From positions 1 through 64,000 of the forward strand of contig JBGVMW010000037.1 of the NCBI GenBank assembly GCA_045125095.1: a stretch of DNA of 64,000 nt. Direction: 5' to 3'. A program made the position numbers and the translations under genes. Under the pieces are notes generated by a model. The model searched no databases and was not told where the DNA came from. It saw only the letters and a list, made by a program, of their open reading frames with translations. Of this stretch, positions 32,746 through 40,975 are shown piece by piece (the first letter of the stretch is position 1; each line of letters starts with the position of its first letter). This stretch comes from JBGVMW01 sp045125095 (GTDB lineage: Bacteria; Bacillota; Clostridia; Lachnospirales; Lachnospiraceae).

Positions 32746-34149
32746 ATGGATAGTAAAATCTTCGGAAATTTGAACACGTACTATGAAGTATATGTGGCTT
32801 TATCGAAACGACCGCTGTCTAAAGAGAATCTTGTTAGAAATCTTAGAGATGCCGGTAAGATTGCCAGTTCTGCCAGCGAGTATGGAAAGAAGGCAGTGAA
32901 TGGTGAAATTGCATTTATTTCGGGTACAGAAGAAAAACTGGAGCTTGATCAAGCAGCACTGATGCAGTTTCTGTTAGAGGCATGTGGAGATTTCAATCTC
33001 GAGGCAGAGATTCATCCAAAGAGAAAGAAGAAGGAAGAGGATGAATATGGTCCTGTTAAATCAGGTCATTCACAAAACTTTACAAATATGAATAACCAGC
33101 TAAATGCAGCAACTGCAAAAATCAAGAAGCAAGAGGGAACAATCGCAAAGCTTACAACTCAACTCGTAGAGGCTCAGCAAGATAAGCAGAAGACTATTTC
33201 AGCTGCGATTACAGCGGAGATGGACAAGAAGGTGTTGGTGCCAAAGACGATTTCATCCGAACCGGTGGAGGTTCTTGCAAAAGATTTCTTCTATGATAAT
33301 CCGGGAAGAGAACTGGATGCAGTGCATTTGGTTTCAAAATCAGGTGGTGTTCTAGATGGCATCTATCAGTTCACGGGTGATATTCCACCAGAAATCACAG
33401 AGGAAAGCTATTTGCAGAGAATTTGTGCAAGGTTTAGGAGCGGGGAGCTATTTAAGAAGAGGCTAGACGATCAGACCAATCTTGAGAAAAATCAAAAGGA
33501 AGTAAGAAGTCTGGATGCCAATCGAATCAAGTCCATCAATATGCTTCTTGCAGATGAGGATATGGATAATCAGACGAAGCTTAGCACTTATGCATTCTGG
33601 TATTTTCATGATGATCCTCAGATGGAGGAATTGTTGGTGTTTGCCGGGGAGCATGGTATCAATGCCAATTATGTGATTCAGCTATTCGAAAAGCCGGCAG
33701 AGTATCGGAATTACAGAACCATGAGAGCTTTCCTTATGCAGGTACAGATGGCGAGTGAAGCACATATCAAAAGAGAAGCAGCTCAGGAGCTCCTGTGTGG
33801 AGAGTGGAGTGTTGTTGCGGACTATTGTGGAAAACCATGTCACTTCAAAATGATGCCTGTAGAAGAATTAGAGAATTTTAAAAAGCTGTTGGAAGAGAAC
33901 AAGATTCCGAAGGCATTAACCACACTAAAAAAAATATTAAAGTCCATTTCTGGTCCAATGGACCAAAAGTTAGTGGATGAGAAAAAAGAGGCTGGCTGTG
34001 AAGCTGATATCGAGATTGAGGTACCAAGTTTTATTCATTCAATGGATGGTGATGTAGATATTCATGCATTAGTAGAGGATTCTAGCATGGATGATTTTGC
34101 AGAACAGGAATTGGATGATGAGCAGAAAGAAGGTGAAACAAATGAATGA
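32746..34149 (+). CDS. Conserved-looking transfer-operon protein, function unknown
   Basis: ATG 32746 follows AAGGGAGTG. 467 aa, soluble and mainly helical. Residues ~105-150 form a likely coiled coil (NNQLNAATAKIKKQEGTIAKL). The acidic C-terminus is Asp/Glu-rich. No domain is recognised. The inverted second copy of the 23-bp palindrome lies inside the gene at 33948-33970. As the first gene after oriT, overlapping the MobC-like gene by 8 bp, it is probably a relaxosome or DNA-processing accessory (inference). Confidence 0.65.
   Translation: MDSKIFGNLNTYYEVYVALSKRPLSKENLVRNLRDAGKIASSASEYGKKAVNGEIAFISGTEEKLELDQAALMQFLLEACGDFNLEAEIHPKRKKKEEDEYGPVKSGHSQNFTNMNNQLNAATAKIKKQEGTIAKLTTQLVEAQQDKQKTISAAITAEMDKKVLVPKTISSEPVEVLAKDFFYDNPGRELDAVHLVSKSGGVLDGIYQFTGDIPPEITEESYLQRICARFRSGELFKKRLDDQTNLEKNQKEVRSLDANRIKSINMLLADEDMDNQTKLSTYAFWYFHDDPQMEELLVFAGEHGINANYVIQLFEKPAEYRNYRTMRAFLMQVQMASEAHIKREAAQELLCGEWSVVADYCGKPCHFKMMPVEELENFKKLLEENKIPKALTTLKKILKSISGPMDQKLVDEKKEAGCEADIEIEVPSFIHSMDGDVDIHALVEDSSMDDFAEQELDDEQKEGETNE
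33948..33970 (-). repeat. 23-bp palindromic site, copy 2 (inverted)
   Basis: Reverse complement is identical to 32326-32348 over all 23 bases. It lies within the coding sequence of the gene at 32746, encoding a GPMDQK stretch. Confidence 0.75.
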
Positions 34150-34468
34150 TAAGAGATTATTCCTTTCACTTTCGGAGGATGATTTAGCAAGGCTTGATAA
34201 GCGACGTGTTGAGTATGGAATGAATCGGTCGCAGTATATTCGCTATCTTCTGTCGTCACAAAGAAAGGCGATTCCATACAGCATAAAGCAGAAGGAACTT
34301 GTAGATCAGATTGCACAGGTGGATTTGCATCTGAAAAGTCTGTGCTTAAAGGAAGAGATGCGTCCAGAGGATGTTATGTTTGTCATGGAGGCAGTGGTGG
34401 ATATTCGTGCTGCCATTGAGTGCTATGTGGAAGAAGCAAAGGGGGAAAAGCAGAATGGCAAAAAGTAA
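34142..34468 (+). CDS. MobC-like ribbon-helix-helix relaxosome protein
   Basis: ATG 34142 follows GAAGGTGAAACA inside the previous gene (8-bp overlap). 108 aa. The N-terminus KRLFLSLSEDDLARLDKRRVEYGMNRSQYIRYLL is a ribbon-helix-helix DNA-binding domain, followed by a helical tail as in MobC-type accessory proteins. Its position between oriT and the relaxase suggests it binds oriT and stimulates nicking. The 23-bp palindrome is a possible target. Confidence 0.7.
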   Translation: MNDKRLFLSLSEDDLARLDKRRVEYGMNRSQYIRYLLSSQRKAIPYSIKQKELVDQIAQVDLHLKSLCLKEEMRPEDVMFVMEAVVDIRAAIECYVEEAKGEKQNGKK

Positions 34469-35411
34469 GATTTCAAGAGAAGAACGAATGTCGGAAATCC
34501 AAGATAAGTTGCTTGCCGGAATCAAGGAAATATATGAGAGCGGAAAGTGGGCTGAGTATATTGCGGTTATGTCCAAATTCCCAAGCTACAGCATTAACAA
34601 CTGTATTTTGATTGCTTCACAGTGTCCGCAGGCAAGCTATGTGTGTGGATATAAGAAGTGGGGCGAGTTCAATCGAAATGTGGTAAAGGGCGCTACCGGA
34701 ATAATGATTATTGCTCCGGTTAAGAAAAAAGTAGATGTAGAGGAACTCAAATATGATGAGAACAATCATCCAGTTTTAAAGGCAGATGGTACACAGGTAA
34801 CAGAGATAGTCACAAGAGAGTTCAATTCTTTTAGACCATGTTATGTTTTTGATTTATCGCAGACAGAAGGTGAGCCTCTGCCATCACTTGTTACAAGGCT
34901 AGAGGACAGTGTGGATGATTATGTGCGACTAAAGGAAGCTCTTATAGCAGTTAGTCCGGTGCCAATTACATTTGAGGATGTACCTGGGGAAGCAAACGGG
35001 TATTTCTCTCCAACTCAAATGAGAATTGTTGTGCAAGAAGGAATGTCGGAACTGCAAACGATTAAAACCATGCTCCATGAGATTGGTCATGCAACCCTTG
35101 GGCACGGAGGAAAAGAGGATAAATGGGATAGAGAAACCCATGAGGTTCAAGCCGAGTCTATCGCTTACTGGGTTTCTGGAATGTTAAATCTGGACACTTC
35201 TGATTACTCCTTTGGCTATATCAGTGGTTGGAGTAAGGACAGGGAGATGTCTGAGCTTAAGGAGAATTTGGAGCTGATTAAGAATACTGCAAATGATTTG
35301 ACTACTAGAATTGATGAGCAATTGCTCAAAATGTCGCAGACAGAATCTATGGATAAGGTGGCAGAACATTGTGAGGAAACTTTAACTCCGGTAAAGAAAA
35401 AAGCAAGATAA
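34455..35411 (+). CDS. ArdC-like antirestriction protein with zincin domain
   Basis: ATG 34455 follows GGGGGAAAAG and overlaps the MobC gene by 14 bp. 318 aa. The N-terminal domain fits ArdC-N (YSINNCILIASQCPQASYV, KWGEFNRNVVKGATGIMIIAP). The C-terminal metallopeptidase has LHEIGHATLGHG (HExxH) and EVQAESIAYWVSG (third ligand Glu). ArdC-type proteins bind single-stranded DNA and protect incoming plasmid DNA from restriction during conjugation. That fits its place beside oriT, where it would be expressed early in the recipient. Confidence 0.85.
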   Translation: MAKSKISREERMSEIQDKLLAGIKEIYESGKWAEYIAVMSKFPSYSINNCILIASQCPQASYVCGYKKWGEFNRNVVKGATGIMIIAPVKKKVDVEELKYDENNHPVLKADGTQVTEIVTREFNSFRPCYVFDLSQTEGEPLPSLVTRLEDSVDDYVRLKEALIAVSPVPITFEDVPGEANGYFSPTQMRIVVQEGMSELQTIKTMLHEIGHATLGHGGKEDKWDRETHEVQAESIAYWVSGMLNLDTSDYSFGYISGWSKDREMSELKENLELIKNTANDLTTRIDEQLLKMSQTESMDKVAEHCEETLTPVKKKAR

Positions 35412-35430
35412 TGAAAAAATTTTTGCTTGG

Positions 35431-35463
35431 TTTAGTAATGAGGATTTTTTCAACCCAAATGTT
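35431..35463 (+). repeat. 33-bp backbone repeat, copy 3
   Basis: TTTAGTAAT, GAGGAT, then TTTTTCAACCCAAATGT (last base T instead of A). It ends 50 bp before the next small gene. Confidence 0.85.
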
Positions 35464-35513
35464 AGGTGTAAGGAACAAATCCAACAAAGAAAAATGAAAG
35501 GAGATTAAAGATT

Positions 35514-35648
35514 ATGGATTTTGTAACCACAGAGAATGTAGCGATTGACTACACAAAGGTATCTGACAGTAAGGCGGCACTGTTAGTTTACGACACACTG
35601 ATGGCCGCAGCAAAAATGAAGCAGAGAAAGGAGAAGAAGCATGTTTAA
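35514..35648 (+). CDS. Small protein, 44 aa
   Basis: A clear AAAGGAG precedes ATG 35514, and the frame ends by overlapping the next ATG by 8 bp. Product MDFVTTENVAIDYTKVSDSK... is helical with a strongly basic C-terminus (KMKQRKEKKHV). No family is known. Its tight coupling to the DUF5688-like gene and its leader with the 33-bp repeat argue that it is real. Confidence 0.6.
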   Translation: MDFVTTENVAIDYTKVSDSKAALLVYDTLMAAAKMKQRKEKKHV

Positions 35649-36675
35649 TTTTTCAGAATTTAAGGATTATGTGCAGATGACTCTTGCAGAGGTGTTACCG
35701 GATGAGTTAAAGGATGCACAGATCAGATTAAACGAAGTGGAGAAGAACAACGGTTTGATTCTTCACGGGCTTACGGTAACACCAAAGGGAAGCAACATCG
35801 CTCCGAATGTGTATCTTGAGGGGTATTTCAAGAAGTATGAACAAGGCGAAGATTTAGCGGATGTTATGAACATGATTGCACATACAGTTGTTGCCAATAT
35901 TAATGCTCCAGAGGAGTTTGGAACTATTGCCAAGGATTTCATGAACTTTGAGTTTGTGAAGGACAAGATTGTGATGGTTGCAGTTAATGCAGAACGCAAT
36001 GCAAATCTTTTAGCTCAGGTGCCTCATCAGAACAGAGAAGATTTAGCGCTTATCTATAAGGTGGTACTTGGAACCAATGCGGATGGAATGGCTAGCATAA
36101 CAATCCGAAATGAACATATGAGTTTCTGGGGAGTTACTGCAGACCAGATTCACGAGCTTGCGATGGTAAATACAAGAGAAATCTTGCCAGTGAGTGTTCA
36201 GTCTATGAATGAGATCATGCGTGAGATGTTTTCCAAGGATGGTATGCCAGATGATATGGCGCAGTTGATGTTCGAGGAAATGCCGCCGACACAGCAGATG
36301 TATGTGATTTCCAATTCTGCAAAGATGAATGGTGCAGCTTCCATGTTTTATGAGGATGCATTATCAAGTCTTTCTGAGAAACTTGGAACAGACCTTTACA
36401 TTTTACCGTCATCTGTGCATGAGGTTATCGCAGTAAGTACGGATATGGGTACACCGGAATCTTTATCAGAGATGGTAAGAGAAGTAAATGGTTCTCAGGT
36501 TTCTGCCGAAGAACAGCTTTCAGATCATGTATATCGTTTTGATGCGGCAAGCAAGAAGCTGTCTCTTGCAGACACAACGATGGAGGAGATTAAGAAAGCA
36601 GCCGGAGCTGAAATGGATCATGTAGCAACAGAGGCAGCTACAGAGGGTAGCCGTCCTAGACATAGTCATAGATAA
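35641..36675 (+). CDS. DUF5688-like protein
   Basis: 344 aa, MFNFSEFKDYVQMTLAEVLP at the start, then a repeated NxxxHGLTVxPKGSNIAPNVYL-type segment. This fits the DUF5688 family carried by Firmicutes mobile elements, of unknown function. The preceding gene contains its AAAGGAGAAG site. It is soluble without a signal peptide. It lies in the same operon as two SpoVG proteins and the relaxase. Confidence 0.7.
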   Translation: MFNFSEFKDYVQMTLAEVLPDELKDAQIRLNEVEKNNGLILHGLTVTPKGSNIAPNVYLEGYFKKYEQGEDLADVMNMIAHTVVANINAPEEFGTIAKDFMNFEFVKDKIVMVAVNAERNANLLAQVPHQNREDLALIYKVVLGTNADGMASITIRNEHMSFWGVTADQIHELAMVNTREILPVSVQSMNEIMREMFSKDGMPDDMAQLMFEEMPPTQQMYVISNSAKMNGAASMFYEDALSSLSEKLGTDLYILPSSVHEVIAVSTDMGTPESLSEMVREVNGSQVSAEEQLSDHVYRFDAASKKLSLADTTMEEIKKAAGAEMDHVATEAATEGSRPRHSHR

Positions 36676-36690
36676 GAGGAGGATTTTATT

Positions 36691-37056
36691 ATGCAGGTAT
36701 CAGAAGTTCGATTAAATTTACTTAAGACAGACAATGCTGTAAAGGCAATTGGAAGCTTTGCTCTTGATGGTGCATTTGCAGTAAGAGGAGTCAGAGTGAT
36801 GGAAGATAAGAATGGTCGCAATTTTGTGGCCTTTCCTTCCAGAGAAAAAGCAGATGGCTCTTATGAGGATATTGCGTTTCCATTAAGCAAGGAACTGTAT
36901 GCTCATATTACTGGAGCAATCATAGAGGAGTACAAAGCCCAGGTGGAAAAGCAGGCGCAGGAGCAGGATCAGGCGAAGGAGGCTTCTCAGGAAGCGACCC
37001 AGACAGAGGCAGAGAACGAAGCAAAATCAGCTCCAAAGCGCAGCAAGAGCAGATAA
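36691..37056 (+). CDS. SpoVG-family protein 1
   Basis: 121 aa. MQVSEVRLNLL...KAIGSFALDGAFAVRGVRVM...VAFPSREKADG...DIAFPLSKE contains all the SpoVG landmarks. SpoVG proteins are small site-specific DNA/RNA-binding regulators. The C-terminal ~40 residues are a Gln/Glu/Ala-rich tail ending KRSKSR. It has a GAGGAGG site. Paired with a second SpoVG-like gene 13 bp downstream; on mobile elements such proteins probably regulate transfer genes (inference). Confidence 0.85.
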   Translation: MQVSEVRLNLLKTDNAVKAIGSFALDGAFAVRGVRVMEDKNGRNFVAFPSREKADGSYEDIAFPLSKELYAHITGAIIEEYKAQVEKQAQEQDQAKEASQEATQTEAENEAKSAPKRSKSR

Positions 37057-37069
37057 GGAGGCAGTTTGG

Positions 37070-37327
37070 ATGCAGGTAACAGAAGTAAGGCTCATGAAAG
37101 CTGATCCAACGGATAGCTGCAAGGCATACGGAAGCATCACATTGGATGGTGATTTCGTAGTCTGTGGGATCAGAGTATTAGAGAAAAAAGATACGGGACA
37201 GCTCTTTGTGGGCTTCCCGTCCAAACAAAATTCAAAAGGGGAATACAAGGATGTATGTTTCCCGATGGCAAAATCGTTAAGAGAAGACATTACTGTTCAG
37301 GTATTGGCTGAATACGAGAAGCTATAA
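37070..37327 (+). CDS. SpoVG-family protein 2
   Basis: 85 aa, paralog of the previous gene: MQVTEVRLMKA...KAYGSITLDGDFVVCGIRVLE...FVGFPSKQNSKGEYKDVCFPM. It lacks the long C-terminal tail and so has the usual SpoVG length. AAGGAGG precedes the ATG. It lies 54 bp before the relaxase start. Confidence 0.85.
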   Translation: MQVTEVRLMKADPTDSCKAYGSITLDGDFVVCGIRVLEKKDTGQLFVGFPSKQNSKGEYKDVCFPMAKSLREDITVQVLAEYEKL

Positions 37328-37381
37328 AGAAAGTAAGAGAGACCGTCTATTGTGGCGGTCTTTCGTTTTAAGGAGGATGCG

Positions 37382-39190
37382 ATGGCACAAGGAATTGTTG
37401 TAAAGGTTTGGAATGTAAAAGCAGGAAGTGGAACAAGAAGTGCATCCGCTCAGATTTCGGATTCCATAGAGTATATTGATAATCCGGAAAAAACTGGCAT
37501 ACCACTAGATTTGGGCAATGTGAATCAAATTGGAAATGAAATCACGTATGTTGTGAATGATATGAAGACAGCTTCCGGCTTATATGTTGGTGGCAGACAT
37601 ATTTCTGATATAAAACATGCAACAGAAGAAATGATGCAAGTGAAAGAGTTTTTTGGAAAGATGGATGGGCGTGTGGCAACGCATGGCATTATTTCTTTGG
37701 ATGCCAGTGAGTCAGATCCAAGGAATGCCGGAAAGTTGATGCAGCTACTAAATGATTTGATGGAATCTATTTTCCCAGAGCATCAGGTGGTGTATGCCGT
37801 ACATACCAATACGGAGAATCTTCATATCCATTTTATAATAAATACAGTAGGACTGGACGGGAAAAAGATTCACATGGATAAGAAGTTTATGAGGGAAGTA
37901 ATGGAACCTACCGTAAATACACTTGCAGAGAAGTATGGTTTTACTCCAAATGAAACTTGGAAAAAGGAAAAGAAAAAGGATCCTATGCCAATAGCGAGAA
38001 GAAAGATTCTGCTAAGGGAAATGATAGACATTGCCATTGAGCAGACAGATGAATTTTATGCTTTTATCGCATTTTTAAGAGACCAAGGGATAATTGTTAA
38101 TGTAGGAAAGAATATTACGGTGCAGACGGAAGAAATGCCATTTGCCATGCGAACAGGACAGCTAGGAGAGAATTATTCCATAAGAGCAATTAGACGGCGC
38201 TTGGAAGAAAAATATAATCCGTTTAAGGACGTAAAGGCAGGAGATTATTATGCCAATATTCTGCCTGAGGTAATGGCAAATATCACACCGATTAAAATGA
38301 AAGCCTATAAAGACATGTCGTTAAACGAGAAAAGAAAAGCCATTCATTTGATTAGTCTTGGGCGTAATCCTTGGAATGAGGCACGAATTGATAATTGGCA
38401 GATGAAAAGAATGGCAGATGAATTGAAAAATGTGGGCTATGTCTACAAGCTTGTTCATCATTATTCGAAAGGAACAGATAATGCAACAACTGCTATGGAT
38501 GCCATTGTTGATGCAAGAAAAGCAATCTCTGCGGAGAAGAAAGAAGTGCGATCACTTATGAAGGAGTACAAGGTTATCACAGGCATTTATCAGGAGATGA
38601 AGCAGCATATGGTAAGAGCTTTTTTGTACGACCGATATGGGAAAAGTGAGTATGAAGCTGATTTCATAAAATACTGTGAGCTTGGGAAACGATTAGAGCA
38701 GGGATATGGAAAGAGCGTGAAAGAAGTTGCAGATTTGGTGTTTGAACTGAATGCAAAGCTACAGTACCTAAAGGCACAGGATAAGGAGTTGTCTTCACAA
38801 TATCTGGCAATCAAGAAGTATGTCGAGAATGGTAAGCTGAAAGGCGTATGTGATGACTATTCATTCTTCCATGCGATAGGGCATAGTCAGGCAGTGTATG
38901 AGGCAAGAAAGTATGGTATCTGTGCCAGTGATATTAAATTCATTCAAGCAGAAAACTGTGATGTCACAATACGGGTAATGACAAGACCTGCAGTAAAGGA
39001 TGGAAGGCCAAGTGTCGAATCAGAGGTTACAGTAATTGATAAGGACGGTCGTACCATAAAGGAATTCTCTTCTGAAAAGATGACAGAGAAGGAATTCAAT
39101 CAGTGTATCTATGAGGTTCAAAGTGAGTATGGAATAAAAAAATGCAATGTGAGTAGAAAAAATAATACAGGAAATTTGCGCCATATTTAG
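37382..39190 (+). CDS. rlx: Relaxase / mobilization nuclease (MOBP-like)
   Basis: ATG 37382 follows AAGGAGGATGCG. The relaxase domain (~1-260) has SIEYIDNPEKTG (likely catalytic Tyr region, ~30-41) and the metal-binding histidine triad HTNTENLHIHFIINT (His141, His148, His150). This is the arrangement of VirD2/MobA-type relaxases that nick oriT and stay bound to the 5' end. The C-terminal ~300 residues are helical with YADFIKYCELG-like segments and may contact the coupling protein. 602 aa is normal. The stop codon lies inside copy 4 of the 33-bp repeat. The candidate oriT at 32391 has a MOBP-type nic site, which is consistent. Confidence 0.88.
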   Translation: MAQGIVVKVWNVKAGSGTRSASAQISDSIEYIDNPEKTGIPLDLGNVNQIGNEITYVVNDMKTASGLYVGGRHISDIKHATEEMMQVKEFFGKMDGRVATHGIISLDASESDPRNAGKLMQLLNDLMESIFPEHQVVYAVHTNTENLHIHFIINTVGLDGKKIHMDKKFMREVMEPTVNTLAEKYGFTPNETWKKEKKKDPMPIARRKILLREMIDIAIEQTDEFYAFIAFLRDQGIIVNVGKNITVQTEEMPFAMRTGQLGENYSIRAIRRRLEEKYNPFKDVKAGDYYANILPEVMANITPIKMKAYKDMSLNEKRKAIHLISLGRNPWNEARIDNWQMKRMADELKNVGYVYKLVHHYSKGTDNATTAMDAIVDARKAISAEKKEVRSLMKEYKVITGIYQEMKQHMVRAFLYDRYGKSEYEADFIKYCELGKRLEQGYGKSVKEVADLVFELNAKLQYLKAQDKELSSQYLAIKKYVENGKLKGVCDDYSFFHAIGHSQAVYEARKYGICASDIKFIQAENCDVTIRVMTRPAVKDGRPSVESEVTVIDKDGRTIKEFSSEKMTEKEFNQCIYEVQSEYGIKKCNVSRKNNTGNLRHI

Positions 39191-39218
39191 TAATGAGCAT
39201 TTTTTCAACCCAAATGTA
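39186..39218 (+). repeat. 33-bp backbone repeat, copy 4
   Basis: TTTAGTAAT, GAGCAT, then TTTTTCAACCCAAATGT. It overlaps the relaxase stop codon and ends 19 bp before the CpaF ATG. Confidence 0.85.
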
Positions 39219-39237
39219 TGTTAGGAGGTGAGGAAAA

Positions 39238-40476
39238 ATGCGACTAGAATATGAGCCGGCAAGTGATGGCAGGCTGATTGACCAGTCTGCCATTTATCAT
39301 GTGGAGTCAAAATATTCAGTCCCAAAGCTGCAGGATATCTTCTTGGAACTAAAGGCTAATGTATGTGATCTGAATCCAGCACTCGTAACAAAGTGCATTA
39401 CCGGAACAGAGCAGGATTTTATTATGCTGATGAACCGAGCCAAGGATTATATGGACAGGAACTTCCCGAACTGCTTGGAAGAGACGAGAAAGTGTCTGCT
39501 TGAAATGCTGAGCGACTGCATATTTGGATATTACGTTTTGACACCACTGATTTTATCCAAGGAAGTATCTGATATCAAGGTGCTTGATTACAACCATATT
39601 GTAGTGAAAGCCAATGGAGAAAGATATCTAACGGATGTCAGCTTCTATTCAGAAGAGGACTATAGGACTTGGTATGACAGAATTCTTCGAATTCACAGAC
39701 TTGGAAAGGCGGAGGAATTTGCGTTAGGACATTGCACAGACAGAAAAGGCGTAGATGCTTTTTATCTGCGAATTGATGTGCAGCTTTCCTATATTACATC
39801 CACGGATAAGAATAATCTACATATTCGTAAGATGCCAAAGGAAAAACTGAGCTGGGAGTATCTGAAAGAGAATGGAATGATTGATGACGATGGGATGGCG
39901 TATTTGAAAGACCGAATTTTAGCAGGCTATGGGTTCCTGATATCAGGACGAGGGGGATCTGGAAAATCAACATTGCTGAATAACATGTTAGATTGGATTC
40001 CATTCAATCAATCCATCTTGGTCTCACAGGAATCCGATGAGCTGTATTCCAATGTTCATCCACAGATGCAGTTTGAGCATACCATGACAGTTAGAAAAAA
40101 TGATGTGATTACAGAGTTCACTCTTGAAGATGAGCTTAGGCTTGGCTTGCTGCAGGATATTGACAACTTTGTGATTGGCGAAATCAAAGGTGGAGAAGCT
40201 CTTCATGTTTTTACAACAGCCATGAGCACAGGAGCACGTTTCTTTGGAACGATTCACAGTAATGATGCCAAGACTTCTGTAAGGCGACTGGCTCAGTGTG
40301 CCAGATATGTAAGCGACTATCCAATGGAAACATTAGAGGAAATGCTATCCGTTATGCCATTTGTGCTGATTCATATGAGTCACTTTTCTATTGATGAGAT
40401 AGTTGAAATAGAAGGCTGGGATAGTAAGGCGGACAAGCTGATTTTTAAGACCGTTTACAGAAAGGAGTCCTGTTAG
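39238..40476 (+). CDS. CpaF/VirB11-type secretion ATPase
   Basis: 412 aa. Walker A ISGRGGSGKSTLLNNM (~residues 235-250), VSQESDELYSN, Walker B-type VIGEIKGGEALHVF and GTIHSNDAKTSVRRL (His box) identify a type II/IV secretion ATPase of the CpaF/TadA branch. AGGAGGTGAGGAAAA precedes the ATG. It abuts the prepilin peptidase gene (0 bp). The hexameric cytoplasmic ATPase would power assembly of a pilus or the transfer channel; being next to a peptidase of the same system argues for a Tad-like pilus. Confidence 0.88.
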   Translation: MRLEYEPASDGRLIDQSAIYHVESKYSVPKLQDIFLELKANVCDLNPALVTKCITGTEQDFIMLMNRAKDYMDRNFPNCLEETRKCLLEMLSDCIFGYYVLTPLILSKEVSDIKVLDYNHIVVKANGERYLTDVSFYSEEDYRTWYDRILRIHRLGKAEEFALGHCTDRKGVDAFYLRIDVQLSYITSTDKNNLHIRKMPKEKLSWEYLKENGMIDDDGMAYLKDRILAGYGFLISGRGGSGKSTLLNNMLDWIPFNQSILVSQESDELYSNVHPQMQFEHTMTVRKNDVITEFTLEDELRLGLLQDIDNFVIGEIKGGEALHVFTTAMSTGARFFGTIHSNDAKTSVRRLAQCARYVSDYPMETLEEMLSVMPFVLIHMSHFSIDEIVEIEGWDSKADKLIFKTVYRKESC

Positions 40477-40971
40477 ATGACATATGATATTTTTATTGCA
40501 ATTGCAGTGGCTACAGTTATCTTTCTGACAGTTAGCTTTACAACAGATATCAGAGAACGAATGATATATGCATTTCCATGCATGGTTTTGATTTTATCAT
40601 GGATATTGATGGGAGTCATTGGTATTAAGGACACTGCTTTCGTGATAACAGTTCTTTTGCTTCATTTATTTGTATATTCCATCATGCGAATCCTTAAGAT
40701 TTGGGGAGACGGAGATAGTGATGTGTTTTTGTTATATGGAGCAGTTTATGCGGCTTTTGCCATTACAACGCTTGATATAAAGGGTATGTCTGCATATCTG
40801 ATTATGGAACTTATCGGAATGATAGTGGCTTTGTTGCTTTCTTTTGGAATTGCTGGAATAGAAGCACTTATCAGAAAAGAAAAACTAGAGAAGCAAAGTA
40901 GTATTGCAGTAGTACCGGGTTTTTCAATTGTAATGATTTTTATGATTGTAAGAATGCTTTTCGAGAGGTGA
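40477..40971 (+). CDS. Prepilin peptidase (A24/CpaA-like)
   Basis: 164 aa with about five membrane segments. The two catalytic aspartates are visible: TTDIRERMIYAFP (Asp24 region) and KIWGDGDSDVFLL (~76-88, GxGD type). Such short single-domain A24 proteases (CpaA/TadV) cleave Flp-type prepilins in the membrane. It follows the CpaF stop without a gap. A likely substrate is the pilin-like peptide at 60806-61027. Confidence 0.82.
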   Translation: MTYDIFIAIAVATVIFLTVSFTTDIRERMIYAFPCMVLILSWILMGVIGIKDTAFVITVLLLHLFVYSIMRILKIWGDGDSDVFLLYGAVYAAFAITTLDIKGMSAYLIMELIGMIVALLLSFGIAGIEALIRKEKLEKQSSIAVVPGFSIVMIFMIVRMLFER

Positions 40972-40975
40972 TGGC

